Source: Clostridiales bacterium (GTDB lineage Bacteria > Bacillota > Clostridia > Saccharofermentanales > Saccharofermentanaceae). Taken from it: a stretch of 64,000 bases of DNA. The stretch spans positions 1 through 64,000 of the forward strand of contig JAGCSR010000043.1 in assembly GCA_017964005.1 (NCBI GenBank). Reading direction: 5' to 3'. This document shows, piece by piece, positions 60,701-64,000 of the stretch. The position numbers and the translations under genes were made by a program. The stretch's first letter is position 1. Each line of letters starts with the position of its first letter. The notes beneath the pieces are model-generated. The model did no database searches, had not been told where the DNA came from, and saw only the letters and a program-made list of their open reading frames with translations.

Positions 60701-61067
60701 AAAAGTCTGCAAGTTCAGTGATGTCAAGAAGACTGACTACTACTACAAGGCATGTCTGTGGGGCAACGAGAACCACATCGTCGAAGGCTATAAGAACGGA
60801 ACATTCGGTCCCAAGATCGTATGCGCACGCCGCCATGCCGTCACATTCCTGTGGAGACTGGCAGGTCAGCCCGCTCCCAAGACGAAGACCAATAAGTTCT
60901 CTGATGTTAAGAAGAACGATTACTTCTACAAGGCAACCCTGTGGGCATCCGAGACCGGCATCCTGGCAGGATACTCCGACGGCACGTTCCGCCCGGACGG
61001 CGACTGCCTGAGACGTCAGATGGTTACGTTCCTCTATAAGTACGAGAAGTTTGCCAACAAGAAGTGA
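57717..61067 (+). CDS. LRR surface protein with Ig-like domain and S-layer-homology-like anchor
   Basis: A 1116-residue exported protein. A signal peptide covers about residues 1-32 (cleavage near VSAAEG). Three blocks follow, each opening with INELNFPDQNF or FPDENFRK and an EF-hand-like loop (DTDHDGFLT, DTDHNGFLT; degenerate in block 1), then bacterial leucine-rich repeats of about 21 residues (LDVSGCPELIAL, LDCSNNELDEL). A linker rich in Ala, Ser and Thr leads to a Big2-type Ig-like domain (about 860-935), then three S-layer-homology-like modules ending VTFLYKYEKF, which should bind the cell wall. It may mediate adhesion or substrate binding. AGGAGAGG precedes the ATG. Confidence 0.93.
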   Translation: MKNSFVAGAVSGLVAVSTALSVLGVYGSCVSAAEGIAINELNFPDQNFRTYISDNFDKSEPKDRFLSQEELAAVTKINIDRGSVFDLTGIGYFTELTNLNAEANVLASVDLSKNVNLRFAKISHSQVKKIDLSGCKALEEIDLSYNYLTELDVSGCPAMRKLEADKNSITSLNIKGCTVLKELHLFDNRLREIDVTGSPKINTLDVGGNRLTSIDLSKSVDLMALWSDGNSIDSIDISASSYLRNVVNKGEIKTYTQTIGENTYEFYEIRYNGMFITYNPDTKVGIGRTVEELFPDENFRKFVSENYDTDHDGFLTQRELNTVREINVSNQGISDLTGIEHFPYIETLVCYGNDLRSVDVSKNTKLKILQCNDNKITDIDVSGCPELIALIAMKNKLDGIDVSNNPKLELMMLGDNNIVRLDVSSNKNLNFLEIYDNNITELDIKYNKYLTDLYANGDMEKLTYVSGQDSIEYIDYSNNDSKHLSFDTDVAIECGLKISEVFPDENFRKYVLSDIDTDHNGFLTPEEIEAVTAIDVRKLGITDLTGIEIFTNLEKLDCSSNNIKSLDVSGNTALKELDCSKNGMTDLDVSGCSELEKLNCSDNKLTELDVSKNPNLTYLDCSNNELDELDVSKNKDLTYLDCSNNNLEELDLKENKDLVTVICDGNDIDKVYAPDGPVEVTADDDTIVLKLSKDSWHYEGVVWSGSEVAGYEANAYYSCTIKGEEALTIYKKMTVIKNHTLPTCDKNGVSVYTASIAASDSEDGKDHQETKTVTVNAKGHMWGDWEITKNATLEAEGEKVHTCFVCGKTETAKIAKLGQTGTSDPATSAADTGSKAGTAAADKNTTGKASVTAVQPAKNAKVSLVLDKASGSVVCGKSLSLKATLKESAEKITWKSSNTKIATVDASGKVKGKMAGTVTITASAAGKTATCKVTVLYKDVTNSKDFWFVPTNHLTAEGVVKGYDNQTNFKPANECTRAQMVTFIWRLMGEPAPKTKVCKFSDVKKTDYYYKACLWGNENHIVEGYKNGTFGPKIVCARRHAVTFLWRLAGQPAPKTKTNKFSDVKKNDYFYKATLWASETGILAGYSDGTFRPDGDCLRRQMVTFLYKYEKFANKK

Positions 61068-61162
61068 TAACACCGGGCGAGACAGCCGCCCGCGAACGGC
61101 TTGTGTCGCGTGCGGCTGACTAAAATAAAAAAGCCTCAAAACACTTTTTTACTATCTCCTTG

Positions 61163-61203
61163 GCACAGGGCCGTCCCCCCACGGGCGGCCCTGTGCTGAT
61201 TTT
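61163..61203 (+). terminator. Hairpin terminator after the LRR gene
   Basis: GCACAGGGCCG (61163-61173) pairs with CGGCCCTGTGC (61186-61196) followed by a weak T run. A weaker stem lies at 61080-61120. Confidence 0.75.
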
Positions 61204-61254
61204 ATGTTGAATGCATTTTGTATATATTCTTTTTCTATGATCCGTAAAATTCTC

Positions 61255-61303
61255 TTGACGGCTAATTCTGATTAGCCTATAATCTGGCTAATTAGAATTA
61301 GCC
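61255..61303 (+). promoter_or_regulatory. Promoter bracketed by two palindromic operators of the TetR-type gene
   Basis: TTGACG (61255-61260), a 17-bp spacer and TATAAT (61278-61283). GGCTAATTCTGATTAGCC (61260-61277) fills the spacer and GGCTAATTAGAATTAGCC (61286-61303) covers +1; one is nearly the reverse complement of the other. The centres are 26 bp apart. This is a clear autorepression layout for the TetR protein encoded next. Confidence 0.88.
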
Positions 61304-61323
61304 AATCGGGTCAGGAGGCGAAA

Positions 61324-61941
61324 ATGGATACCAAACAAAAGATACTGGATGAGGCGCTGACGCTGTTCTCGGAGAAGGGCTACGCGAATGTTTATGTGGC
61401 GGATATCGCAGAGCGTGTGGGCATCAAGGCGCCGTCGCTCTATAAGCACTACAAGAGCAAGCAGGCGATCTTCGATGCGATCATAGATGAGATGAACAAA
61501 AGGTTCGAACAACAGGCGCAGGCCCTCAATATCAACGGGTCTGATGCAACAGCTGATTCGGAGATCTATAAGAATATGTCCGAAGATGCTCTTCTGGAAC
61601 TGGGACGTCAGTTCTTCCTGTACTTCCTTCACGACGACTACAACAAACGTTTCCGGAAGATGCTGACGATCGAGCAGTTCAACAATAAGCAGCTGGCGGA
61701 TATCTACACTAAACTCTATGTTGATGATCCTCTGACTTACCAGGGGGCGCTTCTCGGTATGGTCGCATCTGCAGGGCTCCTCCATACGGACAATGTGGAG
61801 ATCATGACACTGCATTTCTACGCCCCGATCTACTATCTTCTTACGGTCTGCGACCGGGACCCCGCAAGGGAGAAGAAGGCGCTTAAGACTTTGGATGAAC
61901 ATATCAAACAATTCAACAGAATATACGGGAGGAATAAATGA
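61324..61941 (+). CDS. TetR/AcrR-family transcriptional regulator
   Basis: A 205-residue regulator. The N-terminal helix-turn-helix reads DEALTLFSEKGYANVYVADI and AERVGIKAPSLYKHYKSKQA. The C-terminal ligand domain is helical and not diagnostic. It should repress its own operon through the two palindromes at 61260-61303. AGGAGG stands just before the ATG. The stop overlaps the flavoprotein gene start (ATGA), so the two are co-translated. The inducer may be a substrate or product of the flavoprotein (inference). Confidence 0.94.
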   Translation: MDTKQKILDEALTLFSEKGYANVYVADIAERVGIKAPSLYKHYKSKQAIFDAIIDEMNKRFEQQAQALNINGSDATADSEIYKNMSEDALLELGRQFFLYFLHDDYNKRFRKMLTIEQFNNKQLADIYTKLYVDDPLTYQGALLGMVASAGLLHTDNVEIMTLHFYAPIYYLLTVCDRDPAREKKALKTLDEHIKQFNRIYGRNK

Positions 61942-62660
61942 TGAAGATCACGGTTATAAACGGAACGGAGAAAAAAGGCGTAACCTACAGGCTCAAAGAG
62001 ATCTTTCTTGAGGAGTTTAAAGGAAAGGCAGAGATAACGGAGTTTTATCTTCCGAGGGACTGTCCCGCATTTTGCGCCGGATGCACAGCATGTTTCTTAA
62101 AAGATCAGAACCTCTGCAAGGACGCCTTGTATGTGCAGAAGATCGAGAAAGCCCTGTTGGAAGCGGACCTCCTCGTGTTCACATCCCCGGCATATGTTTT
62201 CCATACAACGGGCGCGATGAAAGCGATGCTGGACCACTTCGGTTACAGATGGATGCCGCACCGTCCCGCCAAAGAGATGTTCGGCAAACGCGCAGTCATA
62301 ATCACGCAATGCCTGGGCGCCGGCGGATCTTCCACTTCCAAAGACATTAAGGACAGCCTGTCCTGGTGGGGGGTAAGTTATATCCGTAAGTGCACGTTCA
62401 AATTGATGGGTGATATCAATTGGGATAAGCTCACCGACAAGAAACGCAGCGAGATGACCGGTAAGCTTACTTCTTTGGCTCGAAAAATGGCTTCCGTTGA
62501 TTACACGAGACCCGCTCATACAAATCTTATCACCAAGGCCAAGTTCTATGCCGTCCGAATGCTGCAGACCGGCCTGGGCAAAGACGATCCGGAATATACC
62601 GATTACAAGTACTGGAAGTCCATGGGCTGGATCGATAAGGTCAGGCCCTGGAAAGCGTGA
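61938..62660 (+). CDS. Flavodoxin-like NADPH-dependent FMN reductase with cysteine cluster
   Basis: A 240-residue protein of the NADPH-dependent FMN reductase/iron-sulfur flavoprotein group. KITVINGTEKKGVTYRLKEI binds the FMN phosphate; FCAGCTACFLKDQNLC holds a cysteine cluster as in iron-sulfur flavoproteins; SPAYVFHTTGAMKAMLDHFG is the flavin isoalloxazine loop. It probably reduces a quinone, nitro compound or other electrophile. The start overlaps the TetR stop; ATG 61941 directly follows and is an equal choice. TetR control implies induction by a toxic compound (inference). Confidence 0.9.
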   Translation: MMKITVINGTEKKGVTYRLKEIFLEEFKGKAEITEFYLPRDCPAFCAGCTACFLKDQNLCKDALYVQKIEKALLEADLLVFTSPAYVFHTTGAMKAMLDHFGYRWMPHRPAKEMFGKRAVIITQCLGAGGSSTSKDIKDSLSWWGVSYIRKCTFKLMGDINWDKLTDKKRSEMTGKLTSLARKMASVDYTRPAHTNLITKAKFYAVRMLQTGLGKDDPEYTDYKYWKSMGWIDKVRPWKA

Positions 62661-62795
62661 ACAGAGGAGGGATGGCATTTTCGACATAATGGGGCCTTAA
62701 TGTTGCTGCCTATTTGTGTTGCTTTACAAGATGTATAAATATACAATAGCGCCGGTGTCGCAAGATGCCGTAAAGAATAAGATTGGAGATAAAAG

Positions 62796-63653
62796 ATGAA
62801 AGGTAAAAAGACATTAGTCAGCGCAGTCCTTTTGGCAGCTCTCGTCCTGGGCGGATGCAATGCACAGGCTCAGGATCCGACCAAAGCATCAGAAGATAAT
62901 ACTACAGCAGCAACTTCCGAGTCCGCCGAGACTTCAGCTTTCGAAGACACGAAGGCTTCTGAAGATCCAACGGCTTCCGAGTCTTCCGAAGAGACGAGTT
63001 CTGCCCAAGATCCTAAGTTTGATAAGTATAAGGAACTTACGGACATCATCAAAGATTTCATCGAAGCAAACGAAGGAACCGACGATCTTGACGATTCTTC
63101 CAAGATCTATGACCTGCTTGATCCCACGGGTTTGATGGAGCAGATCAAGACAGGCGAAGCATACAACATGAGATATGCTTTCTACGATGTTGACGGTGAC
63201 GGCACGGATGAGCTGTTTGTCATCAAGGATTTTGTATATTCATCCGGAAGCATTGAAGAAGCTATTCACGATACCAGTGTTCTTGCAGTCTTCAGTATCG
63301 GTAATGACGGAAGCTATGTCGGCATAACTTCCGGGTGGGAGCGCAACAGGCTCCAGTTTATGAAGGACGGAAGATTCTACCGCACAGGCGCTGCCGATGC
63401 CAACACGATCGTAATGGAATATCAGGAGATGGATCCTATCACCAAGAAAGTCGAGAGCAAAGAGACATACTTTACTGACGGCACAAGGGATTCCGACGGC
63501 AACCTCGTATTGTTCCAGGCCAAGAACCCCGCAATGCCCGCTTTCGGCAGAGGCACCGACGAGAATGTCGGCATCTACCTGGAGCCCCAGATCGCAGACG
63601 ATATCTATCAGTTCACCGAGTCCGTCTCTTTGGAAGATTACTACGGTATTTGA
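62796..63653 (+). CDS. Lipoprotein with low-complexity linker and FG-GAP-like domain
   Basis: A 285-residue exported lipoprotein. The signal sequence ends in LGGC (lipobox, Cys21). A Ser/Thr/Glu/Ala-rich linker (about 22-75) spans the wall. The folded part contains YAFYDVDGDGTDELFVI, an acidic Ca-binding loop like those in FG-GAP or EF-hand repeats, and no catalytic motif. It may be a surface-bound binding protein. Its own promoter is expected in 62661-62795, where no other gene is seen. AGAT-type ribosome site GGAGAT precedes the ATG. Confidence 0.8.
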   Translation: MKGKKTLVSAVLLAALVLGGCNAQAQDPTKASEDNTTAATSESAETSAFEDTKASEDPTASESSEETSSAQDPKFDKYKELTDIIKDFIEANEGTDDLDDSSKIYDLLDPTGLMEQIKTGEAYNMRYAFYDVDGDGTDELFVIKDFVYSSGSIEEAIHDTSVLAVFSIGNDGSYVGITSGWERNRLQFMKDGRFYRTGAADANTIVMEYQEMDPITKKVESKETYFTDGTRDSDGNLVLFQAKNPAMPAFGRGTDENVGIYLEPQIADDIYQFTESVSLEDYYGI

Positions 63654-63673
63654 TCAGGCACAGCCTGTCCTGC

Positions 63674-63709
63674 GCCGCCGTTCGCATGAGTTGCGGGCGG
63701 CGGCTTTTT
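63674..63709 (+). terminator. Terminator after the lipoprotein gene
   Basis: GCCGCCG (63674-63680) pairs with CGGCGGC (63698-63704), followed by TTTTT. Confidence 0.85.
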
Positions 63710-63755
63710 ATGTGATAGAATATTTGTGATCGAAAACTTTGGGAGGGATAATACT

Positions 63756-64000
63756 ATGCGCAAAATAATCTCAACGATCCTTATCGTCATCATGCTGACA
63801 TCCATGGCATTCGCTTTCACAGGGTGCGGCGAGAAAGCGGACTATGAGTCGCCCCAGGTCATGTACGATGCACACCTGGCCGGCGAAAACGTTATCGGCA
63901 AGACAGTAGATGTAATGGCAACTTACGATTACACTGAAGGGCAGATCTTCGATGGTCCCGCCCACAACCTCGGCCCCACGATCTACATCCAGCTGACCGG
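63756..64000 (+). CDS. Lipoprotein, 3' end outside window
   Basis: The first 81 codons are present and the frame is open at the window end. GGGAGG (63741-63746) lies 9 nt before the ATG. The signal peptide MRKIISTILIVIMLTSMAFA ends in the lipobox FTGC, so the mature protein is lipid-anchored. The visible part (VMYDAHLAGENVIGKTVDVM) suggests a domain beginning with a strand-rich segment as in small OB-like lipoproteins, but the rest is missing. Not recognised further. Confidence 0.75.
   Translation, partial: MRKIISTILIVIMLTSMAFAFTGCGEKADYESPQVMYDAHLAGENVIGKTVDVMATYDYTEGQIFDGPAHNLGPTIYIQLT

Overview
The window reads as chromosome of an anaerobic, monoderm Clostridia-type Firmicute, probably a gut or rumen Oscillospirales/Saccharofermentans-like or Lachnospirales relative. 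This is inferred from strong AGGAGG ribosome sites, several TTG/GTG starts, a cell-surface protein ending in S-layer-homology-like modules, lipoproteins, a BceAB-like ABC/two-component locus, a UDP-galactopyranose mutase, and a cytoplasmic GH43 enzyme. No rRNA, tRNA, CRISPR array or intact transposase was recognised. The first 25 kb look G+C-richer by eye than the 28.6-57.5 kb polysaccharide locus.

Region 1 (1-9.3 kb) is accessory. It holds an OhrR/MarR-type regulator with a glutathione peroxidase; an orphan double-glycine (Nif11-like) peptide precursor with a SWIM zinc-finger protein; a HipA-like kinase coupled to a CASTOR/POLLUX-like ion channel; remnants of two toxin-antitoxin modules (including a Doc toxin with an internal deletion); sfsA; and several conserved hypotheticals. 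Region 2 (9.3-25.7 kb) mixes metabolism and signalling: GGDEF protein, Fe-alcohol dehydrogenase, GH43, membrane protein, XRE regulator, GNAT, two-component system and ABC exporter.

Two paralogous nuclease-fold-like genes (9775-10524 and 24830-25573, opposite strands) lie in region 2. Each is preceded by a matching GTRAG iteron-like array and followed about 20 nt downstream by tandem long hairpins whose arms carry paired CTCAC boxes exactly 12 bp apart. A solo hairpin of the same design lies at 16.6 kb. This is the best candidate for an undescribed system; it resembles REP/RAYT-type repeat-plus-enzyme pairs in logic but not in sequence. A repeat-rich island at 23.6-24.8 kb carries two further dispersed repeat families and a second double-glycine peptide gene.

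Region 3 (25.8-28.6 kb) has a lipoprotein hydrolase, a FliB-like protein, small conserved genes and a broken S-layer-like fragment. Region 4 (28.6-57.5 kb) is a surface-glycan locus: rmlA, glf, GT2/GT8/GT4 glycosyltransferases sharing a coiled coil plus a basic C-terminal tail, an asparagine-synthase-like enzyme, nucleotide-sugar enzymes (two Gfo/Idh oxidoreductases, two DegT aminotransferases, an SDR, two hexapeptide acyltransferases, two UDP-sugar dehydrogenases) and a CsbB/ArnC-like GT, ArnE/F-like flippase pair and YfhO-type GT-C module. Two apparently damaging lesions (an amber codon in the second flippase subunit and loss of the PLP lysine in one aminotransferase) lie 0.7 kb apart there. 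Region 5 (57.5-64 kb) has an LRR surface protein, a TetR-controlled flavoprotein operon and two lipoproteins, the last cut by the window end.
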